The position numbers were made by a program, and so were the translations under genes. The notes under the pieces are model-generated. The model saw nothing but the letters and a program-made list of their open reading frames with translations. It ran no database searches and had not been told where the DNA came from. This document shows positions 1 to 9,348 of a stretch of DNA of 64,000 nt, piece by piece (within the stretch, counting starts at the first letter, position 1; every line of letters starts with the position of its first letter). Source of the stretch: Micrococcales bacterium 31B (GTDB lineage Bacteria; Actinomycetota; Actinomycetes; Actinomycetales; Dermabacteraceae); the NCBI GenBank assembly GCA_022803075.1, contig JAFFTF010000006.1:62251-126250 (forward strand), written 5' to 3'.

Positions 1-623
1 GTAGCGGCCTCCACCTCAGCCACGCTGACCCCGGGGGCCAACTCGACGAGGAGGAACCCGGCGTCCGTAATATCGAGGACCGCAAGATCGGTGATGACGC
101 GCGAGACCACGCCCTCGCCGGTCAGCGGCAGGGTGCACTCGCGCAACAGCTTGGCGGAGCCGTCGCGCGCGACGTGCTCCATCAGCACGATGACTTTGCG
201 GGCGCCGTGTACGAGGTCCATGGCGCCGCCCATGCCCTTGACCATCTTGCCGGGGACCATCCAGTTGGCGAGGTCGCCGCGATCGCTGACCTGCATGCCG
301 CCGAGGATGGCGGCGTCGATGTGGCCGCCGCGGATCATCGCGAACGAGGTGGACGAGTCGAAGAACGAGGCGCCCGGCTGCACCGTGACGGTCTCTTTGC
401 CGGCGTTGATGAGGTCGGGGTCGACGTCTTCGTCGTAGGGGTAGGGGCCGACGCCGAGGATCCCGTTCTCGGACTGCATGACCACGTTGACGCCCTCGGG
501 CAGGAAGTTCGGCACGAGGGTCGGCAGGCCAATGCCGAGGTTGACGTACTGGCCGTCGCTCAGTTCGAGGGCGGCGCGGGCGGCCATCTCGTTGCGGCTC
601 CAGCCGCGGGTGGTTTCGCTCAT
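1..623 (-). CDS. pcaJ: 3-oxoacid/3-oxoadipate CoA-transferase subunit B, 3' end cut by window edge
   Basis: Small subunit of the heterodimeric CoA-transferase that moves CoA from succinyl-CoA to 3-oxoadipate, the step before thiolysis in the beta-ketoadipate pathway. The class I CoA-transferase motif [10 protein letters not shown] is present, with the catalytic Glu at residue 52 that forms the glutamyl-CoA thioester. The ATG at 623 lies 2 nt beyond the stop of subunit A, so the two are co-transcribed and probably translationally coupled. About 207 residues are visible of a family length near 210-220, so only a few C-terminal residues are missing. The neighbouring pcaHGBL genes favour 3-oxoadipate over acetoacetate as substrate. 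That choice is inference, because ScoAB and PcaIJ are close relatives. Confidence 0.9.
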   Translation of the reverse strand, partial: MSETTRGWSRNEMAARAALELSDGQYVNLGIGLPTLVPNFLPEGVNVVMQSENGILGVGPYPYDEDVDPDLINAGKETVTVQPGASFFDSSTSFAMIRGGHIDAAILGGMQVSDRGDLANWMVPGKMVKGMGGAMDLVHGARKVIVLMEHVARDGSAKLLRECTLPLTGEGVVSRVITDLAVLDITDAGFLLVELAPGVSVAEVEAA

Positions 624-625
624 GG

Positions 626-1390
626 TTAGGCCTCTCGTTCGGTGATGGTGCGCTTCTCGATCATCTTGCGGGCGGCCTGCTCGGGCGTCAGCTGAAGCAC
701 CCGTTGCACGAAAACGCCGGGAAGGTGCACGTCTGCGGGGTCGATCTCGCCCACCGCGACCACCTGTTCGGCCTCGACGATGGTGTGGCGGCCGGCCATG
801 GCGGCGGGCAGGTTGAAGTTGTTGGCGGCGGCGTGGAACCGCACATTGCCGGCCTCGTCGGCCACCGCGGCGTGAATGAGCGCGAAGTCGGTCGTGATGC
901 CTTCTTCGAGCACCATGCGGCGGCCCTGGATCTCGCGCACCTCCTTGGGGGGCGAGGCGAGGGCGATGCCGCCGCTGCCGTCGTAGCGCCACGGCAGGCC
1001 GCCGTTCGCGACCTGGGTGCCCACGCCCGTGGGGGTGAAGAACGCGCCGATTCCGGCTCCGCCCGCGCGCAAACGCTCGGCGAGGGTGCCCTGCGGGGTG
1101 AGCTCGACCTCGAGTTCGCCGTTCAGGTACTGGCGCGCGAACTCCTTGTTCTCGCCCACGTACGAGGCGATCACGCGCGTGATCTGGCGCGATTCGAGGA
1201 GTCGGCCGAGGCCCGCGCCATCGACGCCGCAATTGTTGGAGACCACGGTGAGGTTCTTGGCACCCGCGTCGTGCAGGGCGTCGATGAGGGTCCAGGGAAT
1301 GCCCGCGAGGCCGAAGCCCCCGACCGCGAGGGTCGCCCCGTCGGGTATGGCGGCGACCGCCTCCGCGGCGTCGGTGATCACTTTGTGCAT
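626..1390 (-). CDS. pcaI: 3-oxoacid/3-oxoadipate CoA-transferase subunit A
   Basis: Large subunit of the succinyl-CoA:3-oxoadipate CoA-transferase, 254 residues, typical for the family. The N-terminal CoA-binding motif GGFGLAGIP is visible near residues 24-32. I chose the ATG at 1390 because an AGGAGG sits 5 nt upstream and homologous subunits begin with this short lead into helix 1; an upstream GTG/ATG extension would run into the divergent promoter region. It is the first gene of a minus-strand unit with pcaJ, divergent from an IclR-type regulator gene. A pcaF thiolase is not seen here and may lie beyond the left edge after pcaJ. Confidence 0.9.
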   Translation of the reverse strand: MHKVITDAAEAVAAIPDGATLAVGGFGLAGIPWTLIDALHDAGAKNLTVVSNNCGVDGAGLGRLLESRQITRVIASYVGENKEFARQYLNGELEVELTPQGTLAERLRAGGAGIGAFFTPTGVGTQVANGGLPWRYDGSGGIALASPPKEVREIQGRRMVLEEGITTDFALIHAAVADEAGNVRFHAAANNFNLPAAMAGRHTIVEAEQVVAVGEIDPADVHLPGVFVQRVLQLTPEQAARKMIEKRTITEREA

Positions 1391-1634
1391 GAGGCCTCCT
1401 GAAGGCTTGGGATCGGGCACGGGCCGGACGCCGCGTGCACCGTGGGCACGGTTCGCGCGCTGGGCGCGTGCGCCGGTACGAGGGGCAGCGGTGCACCGCG
1501 CGTTGGGCGTATCGCCATTGTTTCGCTAAAAACACTGCCGTCGCGGCGATTCAGGGTATTTGGCAAATGTGATGCACGCCCAGGGTACGCTTCTGCTCAG
1601 TGAAAATTGGGCGCGAGCGGATTCAGGGGACTCT
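1391..1634. promoter_or_regulatory. Divergent pcaI / regulator intergenic region with palindrome
   Basis: This 244-bp region drives pcaIJ leftward and the IclR-type gene rightward. A perfect palindrome ATTTGGCAAAT lies at 1558-1568, and a looser GTTT-N6-AAAC element at 1520-1533. IclR proteins bind short palindromes in such divergent regions, so either could be the operator. No binding evidence can be read from the sequence. Confidence 0.35.
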
Positions 1635-2393
1635 ATGGCAGGCAACTCCCGCGAGCCGGGGCGTAGCGTACTCTCGCGCGCCCTTAAGGTACTCGACACC
1701 TTTGATCAGCAGCATCGCGAGCAGTCGCTCACCGCCATCGCCCAGCGGTGTGGCGAGTCGCTGCCTACGGTGCACCGCATCGTCAAGGAACTCGAGGGCT
1801 GGGGCGCACTCACGCGCAGGCCGTCGGGGGAGTATCGAATCGGCCGCCGCCTCTGGTCGCTGGGAATGCTGGCCGCGGTGCAGGTGGAACTTCGCGAAAT
1901 CGCCCTGCCCTTCATGCAGGACATCTTCGTGGCGACCCGCCAGACCGTGCACCTCGCGGTGCGAGAGCAGGACCAGGCCCTATATGTGGAGCGCATTCGC
2001 GGGGCGCAATCGGTTCCCATCAAGTCGACCACGGGCTCGCGCATGCCCCTGCACGCAACGGGCGTCGGTAAGGTGCTGCTCGCTTACGCCCCGCACCTGC
2101 TGCCGGGCCTCAACCTCACCCAGCACACGCCGTTTACCATCACGAACCCCACTCGGCTGCTCGAAGAGGTCACTCGCGTGCGCGAGCAGGGGCACGCCGT
2201 CACGCATGACGAGCTCACCCTGGGAGCGTTCAGCGCCGCCGTGCCCGTGATGAACGAGGCCGGGGCGTGCGTCGCCGCGCTCGGCGTGGTGCTGCCCCGC
2301 GAACAGGCCCCCCTCGAACCCCTGGTCTCGGCGCTCAAGGTGGCCGCCGCGGGCATCTCGCGCCAGCTCAGGGCCGGGCAGGCGGGGCGGTAG
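1635..2393 (+). CDS. IclR-family transcriptional regulator, probable pca pathway regulator
   Basis: A 252-residue IclR-type protein. The N-terminal winged helix-turn-helix covers about residues 15-75, with LPTVHRIVKELE as the recognition-helix region. The IclR effector-binding domain follows to the C-terminus, including the typical TGSRMPLHATGVGKVLLA segment. The ATG at 1635 is preceded by AGGGGA and gives a family-typical length; a longer reading from 1560 adds an unconserved leader. It sits between divergent pcaIJ and pcaHGBL, the position of PcaR/PcaU-type regulators. The effector is likely a pathway intermediate such as protocatechuate or 3-oxoadipate, which is inferred from family and position. 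Confidence 0.85.
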   Translation: MAGNSREPGRSVLSRALKVLDTFDQQHREQSLTAIAQRCGESLPTVHRIVKELEGWGALTRRPSGEYRIGRRLWSLGMLAAVQVELREIALPFMQDIFVATRQTVHLAVREQDQALYVERIRGAQSVPIKSTTGSRMPLHATGVGKVLLAYAPHLLPGLNLTQHTPFTITNPTRLLEEVTRVREQGHAVTHDELTLGAFSAAVPVMNEAGACVAALGVVLPREQAPLEPLVSALKVAAAGISRQLRAGQAGR

Positions 2394-2537
2394 GGGTTTC
2401 GTCGCCCCACAGGTGGAGCGATTGGTTCGTACGGGGGCGCGGTTGAAGTCGCCGCTCGATTTCACTCAGTGGAACCCGCCTACTGACTCCCCGCGCGGCT
2501 CCTGCCAGACTCAACCATCAGTACAAAGGAGTCCCGC

Positions 2538-3365
2538 ATGTCGCAGCCAAACAGCACCACCCTGGCGTCCGAAACCGGCACGACCCCCGTAGCCCCGGCC
2601 AGCCTCGACCTCACCCCCTCGCCCACCCTTCACCTGCCGAAATACCTCAGCGGCCCCGAGGGCACGCACCCGCCGCTGCTGAGCCCCGGGTACAAATCCA
2701 CCGTGATTCGCGCGCCCATGCGCACGCCGTTCAACCTGCCCCAGCGACTCACCGAGATCACCGGCCCGGTGCTCGGCGACCGCACCCCCGACCTGCTCGA
2801 CGCCGACCTCACGAAGCAGCATGAGGCCATGCCCCAAGGGCAGCGCATCATCGTCTACGGCCGCGTCACCGAGACCGACGGTCGCCCCGTGCCCAACGCC
2901 CTGATCGAGGTGTGGCAGGCCAATGCGGCGGGCCGCTACCGACACGACGTGGACCGATGGGACGCCCCCATCGACGAGAACTTCTCGGGCCTGGGTCGCG
3001 TGCTCACCGACGCCGACGGCAACTACGAGTTCACCTCGATCAAGCCCGGCGCCTACCCGTGGCGCAATCACCTGAACGCGTGGCGCCCCGCCCACATTCA
3101 CTTCAGCCTCTTCGGCCGCGCCTTCACGCAGCGACTCGTCACGCAGATGTATTTTCCCGACGACCCGCTGTTCGGCCAAGACCCAATCTTCAACTCGATT
3201 CCCGACCAGGCCGCCCGCGAGCGCCTCATCTCGCGCTTCGATCTCGACCGCACCGTGCCCGACTGGGCGCTCGCGTACCGCTTCGACATCGTGCTGCGCG
3301 GCACGAAGTCAACCCCGTTCGAACACGAAGTCGACGTCGATGACGACGACGATCTGGAGGCCTAA
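2538..3365 (+). CDS. pcaH: Protocatechuate 3,4-dioxygenase beta subunit
   Basis: Iron-bearing subunit of the intradiol dioxygenase that opens protocatechuate to 3-carboxy-cis,cis-muconate. The 275-residue protein carries all four non-haem Fe(III) ligands of the family: Tyr134 (in GRYRH), Tyr173 (in GAYPWRN), and His186 and His188 (in RPAHIHFS). The first 60 residues are a Pro/Thr-rich lead before the intradiol domain. An AAAGGAG ribosome-binding site precedes the ATG. It is followed with no gap by the alpha-subunit gene. The 144-bp region upstream holds a CACTCAGTG palindrome near 2464-2472 that might serve as an operator. Confidence 0.95.
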   Translation: MSQPNSTTLASETGTTPVAPASLDLTPSPTLHLPKYLSGPEGTHPPLLSPGYKSTVIRAPMRTPFNLPQRLTEITGPVLGDRTPDLLDADLTKQHEAMPQGQRIIVYGRVTETDGRPVPNALIEVWQANAAGRYRHDVDRWDAPIDENFSGLGRVLTDADGNYEFTSIKPGAYPWRNHLNAWRPAHIHFSLFGRAFTQRLVTQMYFPDDPLFGQDPIFNSIPDQAARERLISRFDLDRTVPDWALAYRFDIVLRGTKSTPFEHEVDVDDDDDLEA

Positions 3366-3980
3366 ATGAACACGCCAGCACCCACCGAATACCTCGACGA
3401 CAAGACCAACCTCAAGAGCTGGGGCGAGACCCCCTCGCAGACCGTCGGCCCCTACCTCTCCATCGGCCTGACCTGGGAGGATGGCCCGTACGCGGTGCCC
3501 GAGGACGCCCCGGGCGTGCTCGAGATTCATGGCATCCTACGCGATAAGCAGGGCGACGGCATCTGGGACGGACTGATCGAAACCTGGCAGGCCGACCCCA
3601 AGGGCCACTTCGTGTCGCCCGAAGACCCCCGCGGCGCGGCCCCCGCGGCGCCCGGCTATCGCTACTACGCCCGCTCCAAGACCGAAGACTCGGGCCGCTT
3701 CTTCGTGCGCACCGTCAAGCCCGGCCCCGTGCCCGACGGCGAGGGCGGCTGGCAGGCGCCGCACATTAACGTGAACGTGCTCGCGCGCGGCGTGCTGCAG
3801 CGCCTCCCCACGCGCATCTACTTCGAGGGCGACCCGCTCAACGAGACCGACCCGCTGTTGAACTCGCTGCCCGCCGAGGCCCGCGAATCGCTGATCGCTC
3901 GCTTCAATCACGACCGCGGCGTGTGGGAATGGGACGTAAACCTGCAGGGAGACCGCGAGACCACCTTCTTCACGGTGTAA
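3366..3980 (+). CDS. pcaG: Protocatechuate 3,4-dioxygenase alpha subunit
   Basis: Non-catalytic alpha subunit of the same dioxygenase, 204 residues. It keeps the intradiol fold (TPSQTVGPY near the start and APHINVNVLARG in the core), but the Tyr and His iron ligands of the beta subunit are replaced or incomplete, as expected for PcaG. Its ATG follows the pcaH stop directly, and the GGAGG that serves it lies in the last codons of pcaH, so translation is coupled. This matches the alpha/beta stoichiometry of the enzyme. Confidence 0.93.
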   Translation: MNTPAPTEYLDDKTNLKSWGETPSQTVGPYLSIGLTWEDGPYAVPEDAPGVLEIHGILRDKQGDGIWDGLIETWQADPKGHFVSPEDPRGAAPAAPGYRYYARSKTEDSGRFFVRTVKPGPVPDGEGGWQAPHINVNVLARGVLQRLPTRIYFEGDPLNETDPLLNSLPAEARESLIARFNHDRGVWEWDVNLQGDRETTFFTV

Positions 3981-3987
3981 TGGGTCA

Positions 3988-5265
3988 ATGACCTCAGCCT
4001 TCGCGCCCACCTTCGATCGAGCCGGCCTCGCGGCGCACTTCGACACCGCCTCGTTCGCGGCGGCGATGCTGCGCTACGAGGCCGCGCTCGCGGACGCCGT
4101 CGGGGCCGCTCCCGTGAGCGAGGCGCTCCTGGGGCTGGCGGCCCAGTGCGGCACGGTACAGTGCGATTCGGCCCAGTGCGGCACGGCCCAGTGCGGCACG
4201 GCCCAGTCTGGCCCGGACGCCCCGGCGGCACCTACCAGCGCGGCACCGGTTCCGAACGGGGCGGGCAGCCCCGCGGCGGCGGACCTCATCGCCCACCTCG
4301 CGGGGCCAGCGGGCGCTGCGGCGGGCAACCCGGCGGTGGCCCTGGTGGGCTGGCTGAAGGCCTGGGCCCGATCCGCGGGGCTCGACGTGGCGGCCATCCA
4401 CCCGGGCGCCACCAGCCAAGACGTCATCGACTCCGCGCTCATGCTGGTCACCCGCGACGCCCTCGAAACCACCCGCGTGACCCTGGGACGCACCCTCGGG
4501 GCGCTGGCTGCCAGCGCCACCACCCACGCGTCCACCCCCGACGCGGGCCGGACGCTCATGCAGCCCGCCTGGCCCGTCACGTTCGGGTATCGCGCGGCGC
4601 AGTGGGGCCTCGGCCTCGCCGATGCGGTCTCGCGGCTCGACGCGCTCAGTTTCCCCGTGCAGTACGGGGGAGCGGTGGGGACGCTCGCGGTGCCCGTACC
4701 CGGAGGCGGTGCGGCCGTGCGCGCCGCGGCCGCGCAAGCCCTGGGCCTCGCAGACCCCGGCGCGACGTGGCATACGCGCCGCCAGAGCGTGGTCGACCTC
4801 GGCCACGCGCTCGCCTCCGTGAGCGGGGCGATTGCCAAGATCGCGGGCGACCTCGTACTGCTCGGTCAGGGCGAGCTGGGGGCGGTGGCCGAGTCGACCC
4901 CGGGCGGCTCGTCGGCCATGCCCCACAAGCGAAACCCGGTCGCGGCGGCCTCGGCGCGCGCGTGCGCCCTGCGGGCCCCGCAGCTCGCGGCCACGTTGTA
5001 CGCCGCGATGCCCGCCGAGTTCGAGCGCGGCGCCGGCACGTGGCACACGGAGTGGGAGACGCTGGCCGAGCTGGTGACGCTCACGGGCTCCGCCGCTGCG
5101 TGGCTCGTCCAGGCCCTCGACGGCCTGGAGGTCTTCGCCGACCGACTCGCTCAGCTCGCCGAACCGGCCGTCGCGGCGTTCGCGGGGGCACAGCCCGACG
5201 CCGACCCGTTCGCCCCCGCCCGCGCCGAGGCCCTGCGCCTCGCAGCGCTACTGACCAACCCCTAG
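3988..5265 (+). CDS. pcaB: 3-carboxy-cis,cis-muconate cycloisomerase, with repeat insertion
   Basis: Fumarase/aspartase-superfamily enzyme that lactonises 3-carboxymuconate to 4-carboxymuconolactone. The superfamily signature GSSAMPHKRNPVAA is present near residues 309-322. The protein has 425 residues and starts 7 nt after pcaG. Unusually, residues 52-76 are five pentapeptide units (AQCGT, VQCDS, AQCGT, AQCGT, AQSGP) encoded by 15-bp tandem repeats, which I do not recognise from this family. They sit between N-terminal helices, away from the signature loop, so activity may be kept. They add four cysteines to an intracellular enzyme. Confidence 0.92.
   Translation: MTSAFAPTFDRAGLAAHFDTASFAAAMLRYEAALADAVGAAPVSEALLGLAAQCGTVQCDSAQCGTAQCGTAQSGPDAPAAPTSAAPVPNGAGSPAAADLIAHLAGPAGAAAGNPAVALVGWLKAWARSAGLDVAAIHPGATSQDVIDSALMLVTRDALETTRVTLGRTLGALAASATTHASTPDAGRTLMQPAWPVTFGYRAAQWGLGLADAVSRLDALSFPVQYGGAVGTLAVPVPGGGAAVRAAAAQALGLADPGATWHTRRQSVVDLGHALASVSGAIAKIAGDLVLLGQGELGAVAESTPGGSSAMPHKRNPVAAASARACALRAPQLAATLYAAMPAEFERGAGTWHTEWETLAELVTLTGSAAAWLVQALDGLEVFADRLAQLAEPAVAAFAGAQPDADPFAPARAEALRLAALLTNP
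4141..4215. repeat. Five 15-bp in-frame tandem repeats inside pcaB
   Basis: Units of GCCCAGTGCGGCACG occur at 4141-4155, 4171-4185 and 4186-4200. A diverged unit lies at 4156-4170 and another at 4201-4215. Each unit encodes five residues, so copy-number change keeps the frame. Confidence 0.95.
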
Positions 5266-5276
5266 AAAGGCGCCCT

Positions 5277-6494
5277 ATGCTGCTTCATTCCCGCCTCGAC
5301 GCCGCCCTCGGCCTGACCAGCGACGCTCCCGTCGTGGTGATGCTGGGGTCGCTCGGTTCGACCCTCGACATGTGGCAGCCGCAGGCGTTAGTGCTGTCTG
5401 CCCACGCCCGCGTCGTGCGCCTAGATCATCGTGGCCACGGCGGTTCGGAGGTGCCGCCCACGGGTGCAGCGCCCACCATCGCGGACCTCGCGGCCGATGT
5501 GCTCGAAACCCTCGACTCGCTGGGCGTGCAGCGCTTTAGCGTCGTGGGCCTCTCGCTCGGCGGCATGATCGCCCAATACCTCGGCCACAGCGCCCCCGAG
5601 CGGGTGGAGCGCGTGGTGGCGCTCTGCACGGCGGCCCAGTTGGGGCCCGCGAGCGGGTGGACGGATCGCGCGGCCGCCGTGCGTGAAGGCGGTACCGAGT
5701 CGATCGCAGAGGCGGTCGTGGGCCGCTGGTTTAGCGAGGGGTACGCAGCCGAGCAGCCCGCGCTGGTGACGCAGATGCGGGCCATGGTGGCGTCCGTATC
5801 GAACGAGGGGTATGCCCAATGCTGCGAGGCCATCGCGGTCATGGACCAGCGCGCCGACCTGCCGCGCATCAGCGCGCCCCTGCTGGCCATCGCGGGCGCC
5901 GACGACCCGGCCACCCCGCCCGCCATGCTGCGTGAGATTGCGGACGCCGCGGGGGCCGGTTCCTATGCGCAGGTCGCGCCCGCGGCCCACTTGGCGAATG
6001 TGGAACAGGCCGAGGCCGTCAACGCGCTACTGCTGGAGTTCTTAGGGTTCGGCGCCAACGCGAACGGCCAGGAGGGGCGTTCGCGGGGCGGGCTCAGCGA
6101 TGCGGAACGCTTCGAGCAGGGTATGCGGGTGCGCCGCGAGGTGCTGGGCGATGCGCACGTGGACCGCTCCGCGCCCACCCCGTTCACCGATCCGTTTCAG
6201 AACCTCATCACGCGTTACGCGTGGGGCGACATCTGGTCGCGACCCGGGCTGTCGCGGCGCGATCGTTCGCTGATCGTGCTGGGCGTGCTGACGGCGCTCG
6301 GCCAGGAGCACGAGCTCGCGATGCATGTGCGCGTCGCGTACGAGAACAATGGGCTGACCCCCGACGAGATCGGCGAGGTCATCTTGCAGACCGGCATCTA
6401 CGCGGGGGTGCCGACCGCGAACCGCGGGTTTGCTATCGCGCAGCAGGTGCTGAGCGAGCTGGGGGCTTTTGGGAGGGCAGACTCAGAGGGGTGA
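5277..6494 (+). CDS. pcaL: Fused 3-oxoadipate enol-lactonase / 4-carboxymuconolactone decarboxylase
   Basis: Bifunctional PcaCD fusion, 405 residues, as known from actinomycetes. Residues 1 to about 260 form an alpha/beta-hydrolase with nucleophile Ser93 in GLSLGGM, the 3-oxoadipate enol-lactonase (PcaD). After a linker near 260-280, the rest is a carboxymuconolactone decarboxylase domain (PcaC) with the AMHVRVAYENNGLTPDEI helix. Together they convert 4-carboxymuconolactone to 3-oxoadipate. The ATG at 5277 has AGAAAGG upstream, 11 nt after the pcaB stop. The 3' end overlaps the convergent ABC ATPase gene by 62 bp. Confidence 0.94.
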   Translation: MLLHSRLDAALGLTSDAPVVVMLGSLGSTLDMWQPQALVLSAHARVVRLDHRGHGGSEVPPTGAAPTIADLAADVLETLDSLGVQRFSVVGLSLGGMIAQYLGHSAPERVERVVALCTAAQLGPASGWTDRAAAVREGGTESIAEAVVGRWFSEGYAAEQPALVTQMRAMVASVSNEGYAQCCEAIAVMDQRADLPRISAPLLAIAGADDPATPPAMLREIADAAGAGSYAQVAPAAHLANVEQAEAVNALLLEFLGFGANANGQEGRSRGGLSDAERFEQGMRVRREVLGDAHVDRSAPTPFTDPFQNLITRYAWGDIWSRPGLSRRDRSLIVLGVLTALGQEHELAMHVRVAYENNGLTPDEIGEVILQTGIYAGVPTANRGFAIAQQVLSELGAFGRADSEG

Positions 6495-7161
6495 GCCCGG
6501 TGGGGGACAGGTTCCAGGTGATGTCGAGTTGCTCGGCCACGCGAGTGTCGTGAGTGACCAACAGCAGAGCGCTGCCCTGGGCTCGGCACTGTTGTATCAG
6601 CGTCTCCATGACCAGGCCTGCGTTTTCTTCGTCCAGGGCGGCGGTCGGTTCGTCCGCCACGATTAATGCGGGGCTATGCACAGTGGCGCGGGCAATGGCG
6701 ACTCGCTGTTGTTCGCCCCCTGAAAGATGCGAGGGGTCAGCGGTTGGCTCAATGCCCAACTTCTCGAGGGTTTCGCAGGCTTGCGCTTCGGCGTCGGCGC
6801 GGGGTGTTCCTCGTGTGAGCATGAGGGGCACCGCCACGTTTTCGACGGTGGACAGTTCATACATCAGTTGTGGTTGCTGGTAGATGATTCCCAGGTGCCG
6901 GCGCCGCAGGGCTGCCATCGCGTTTCGTCGACGCGCGTTGACCGTTTCTCCGGCAATCTTGACCGAACCGGTGCGGTAGGGCAGGAGACCCGCGATGGCC
7001 CAGAGCAGGGTGGATTTGCCGACCCCAGAGTGCCCCATGATGCAGTGCAGCTCGCCGGGGTGGAGGTCCAGGTCAATTGATGCGGCCAGTTGGCGCTTGC
7101 CCGCGTTGAGCGCGACGTCTGAGAGCGTGAGGATTGGGGTCGTGTGGGGTGTTGTAGACAT
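6433..7161 (-). CDS. ABC transporter ATP-binding protein, lactococcin-972-type export group
   Basis: A 242-residue ATPase of the MacB/LolD-like class. Walker A GHSGVGKST is at residues 43-51, signature LSGGEQQ at 146-152, Walker B LIVAD followed by EP at about 167-172, and a THD switch histidine near 205. It powers the FtsX-like permease whose gene ends 8 nt upstream. The start ATG at 7161 fits the conserved beginning of such ATPases; the upstream reading overlaps the permease. A short Pro/Ala-rich tail replaces any extra domain. With the permease and secreted-peptide genes it forms a three-gene set like lactococcin-972 bacteriocin loci, where the pair is thought to give export or producer immunity. 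Confidence 0.85.
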   Translation of the reverse strand: MSTTPHTTPILTLSDVALNAGKRQLAASIDLDLHPGELHCIMGHSGVGKSTLLWAIAGLLPYRTGSVKIAGETVNARRRNAMAALRRRHLGIIYQQPQLMYELSTVENVAVPLMLTRGTPRADAEAQACETLEKLGIEPTADPSHLSGGEQQRVAIARATVHSPALIVADEPTAALDEENAGLVMETLIQQCRAQGSALLLVTHDTRVAEQLDITWNLSPTGLTPLSLPSQKPPARSAPAAR

Positions 7162-7169
7162 GGGTGCTT

Positions 7170-9281
7170 TCAGTTCTGGTGACGGGCGCTCTCGCGCTGT
7201 GCAGGGAGGTGCAGGGCAATCGTGAGGCCCAGCCACACGGCGATGGAGTAGCCGACGGCTAGTGCGATGGTCGAGCCCATAACGCTGGGTTGTATGCGCA
7301 GGCCCTCGTACATGCCGCCTAACGCAACGCCGAGGCTCACGTAGGTGACGGCGCCGACGGTGACCGCCACGCCAAAGGGCAGCAGCACGGCGCCCACGCT
7401 GAGCCCCCACAGCAGGGACGTGCCGCGACGGAACGCGACAATGGGGGCAAGGCCCGCAATGCGGCGAGTGATTCGTTCCCACACGCCGACAGTCAGGGCG
7501 GTGAGTAGGGTTACCGTGCCGATCGGCACGAAGAGGTTTAACCACCTCAGTTGGTGGTCTTGCATGGCAAAACTGGCTGTCCATTCATCGGCGACTTGCG
7601 CGAATCGCAGTTGGTACGAGAACCCGGCCCGGTTCAACGCGCCGAGGTCGAGAGGCTGGTCAGTGGTGGAGACCGCCACGAACCGGTGGGCCGCGATGGA
7701 GGCCGCGTCGTCGCGTTCCTCAAGGTCGACGCCGAGGTAGCTCAGGCTCGTTGCCAGGTACTCGTTGCCGACTGGCACCTTGCCGCTGGGCCCAAGGGCG
7801 CAGGAGTGGTTGCCGAGAGTCCTTAACGTGGTGCAGTCGCTCACGGCTTCGACGGGACCGCCCAAGGAGCCGTCCACGGAGCCGTCTGTCACGGGCAGCC
7901 AGGCTACATTCGGGGTGTTCAGCAGGTGATCAATTTGTGCGCCGTCCAAGGTGGCGCTTTGGGGGGTTCGCAGCACGAGCACGCGCTGGCCTACCTGCGA
8001 GTTCACGTGCAGGGCGTCCGCGGTCATGGTTGAGTAGAACCCGGCGAACAATTGCAAGATGGCGCTGAGCGAGATCGAAATAATCAGCCCCACGGCCACG
8101 ATTTCGCTGATGCGAATGCACGCGAGCGTGAGACGCCCCGTGATCACGCCCGTCGCGCCCTTGCTGAACGTGGCGAGGGCCTTGCCGACCGCGGTCATGA
8201 CGACAGACACAACAAACGGAGTCGTGACGATGAAGGCAGCCATGAGGGCGAACACTATAATGCCAAAGACTTCTACCGAAAACATTGCCAACTGAGGGAT
8301 GACTATCAATCCAGCAAGGGAAATTATGCTGACGATGGATATTTTGCGATTGCCATATCGTGTGCCCTCCACGAAGTTGGGAGAGATGATTTGGGCGCCT
8401 CTGAATGACAGAATGGCGAACGCCGCCACAACGAATAGCCCGGCCACGGTGCCGGCGGCAATCTTCGGAATAGCGTCGCGCACGTCGGCCCCTTGTAGGT
8501 ACACCCCGGCATACGGAATCCACGTGGCAGGCTTGTAAGCTGCGACGGTGACAATCACCCAAGTGGCAGTCGTGGCAATGAGGGCCTCGGGTGCTATGCG
8601 CGCCAGGCTAATGGCTGAGCACTCCAGGTCACCCGCGCCGAAGCCGCGAATAACACGTATAGACGAACCGATCCGACTTCGGCCGGTGCGGCACGCAATG
8701 AACGCTAGGAATATCGTGGGGAGCACGAGGGTGAGCATGAGAATGTACGCGAATGAAGCGGCGGAAGAGTTCGAGCGATGATCGCCCGCGAAGCCGGCGT
8801 CGGCACCCCAGGAATACACGGTGGCGGAATCCCGCGGAATCTCATAATGCGCGGGGTTAGCGTATACGTACTGTTCGTTAAGGTTGACGAGCCCGTGGGA
8901 ACTGATCAGCCCTACCACCTGCCCCCAGGGTGACGGGCTTCCCACGGGGTATGACTCCGCGACCTTTGTGGAGACGAAGGCCTCGCCCGCGGTTGGCCAT
9001 CGCGGTATGCCCGGCGGCGGCATTCTGTCGGGGGCACCAGCGGGCTGCGCCAAAACAACGTTGAGCGGAGGCGCGGAATAGGTGTCGAGCAGGTAGCCGA
9101 TGGCCGCTTCACCGGCGTTCTGGTTGAGATTGGGTGCCCTGAGTGCATCTCGGTCGGCGATGTTGTTGATCACTTGAATCGAGATGGCCACCGAGGCGAT
9201 CGCCATGAGGAGCGCAAATATGCTGACTGCGAGCAGTGTCGATCTAGCTCTTGACTGTTGGCGACCAATGGTCCAAAGCAA
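7170..9281 (-). CDS. Large FtsX-like bacteriocin-associated permease / putative immunity protein
   Basis: A membrane protein of about 703 residues. One membrane segment lies near residues 17-38, followed by a large extracytoplasmic region. A block of several segments sits in the middle (about 175-400), then a second soluble domain, and C-terminal segments from about 570 onward. This fits the bacteriocin-associated integral membrane proteins encoded with lactococcin-972-like peptides. The start is uncertain: no ATG or GTG lies near the N-terminus. TTG at 9279-9281 is the best choice and keeps a basic juxtamembrane stretch before the first segment. The gene is somewhat less GC-rich than its neighbours, especially around 8200-8350, which suggests acquisition by transfer. 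Confidence 0.8.
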   Translation of the reverse strand: MLWTIGRQQSRARSTLLAVSIFALLMAIASVAISIQVINNIADRDALRAPNLNQNAGEAAIGYLLDTYSAPPLNVVLAQPAGAPDRMPPPGIPRWPTAGEAFVSTKVAESYPVGSPSPWGQVVGLISSHGLVNLNEQYVYANPAHYEIPRDSATVYSWGADAGFAGDHRSNSSAASFAYILMLTLVLPTIFLAFIACRTGRSRIGSSIRVIRGFGAGDLECSAISLARIAPEALIATTATWVIVTVAAYKPATWIPYAGVYLQGADVRDAIPKIAAGTVAGLFVVAAFAILSFRGAQIISPNFVEGTRYGNRKISIVSIISLAGLIVIPQLAMFSVEVFGIIVFALMAAFIVTTPFVVSVVMTAVGKALATFSKGATGVITGRLTLACIRISEIVAVGLIISISLSAILQLFAGFYSTMTADALHVNSQVGQRVLVLRTPQSATLDGAQIDHLLNTPNVAWLPVTDGSVDGSLGGPVEAVSDCTTLRTLGNHSCALGPSGKVPVGNEYLATSLSYLGVDLEERDDAASIAAHRFVAVSTTDQPLDLGALNRAGFSYQLRFAQVADEWTASFAMQDHQLRWLNLFVPIGTVTLLTALTVGVWERITRRIAGLAPIVAFRRGTSLLWGLSVGAVLLPFGVAVTVGAVTYVSLGVALGGMYEGLRIQPSVMGSTIALAVGYSIAVWLGLTIALHLPAQRESARHQN

Positions 9282-9348
9282 TTTCCACGATATGCGTGTT
9301 TTCGGTTGTCTGATTGTCTTGACTTTCCTGGGAATGGGTGGGTTACGG

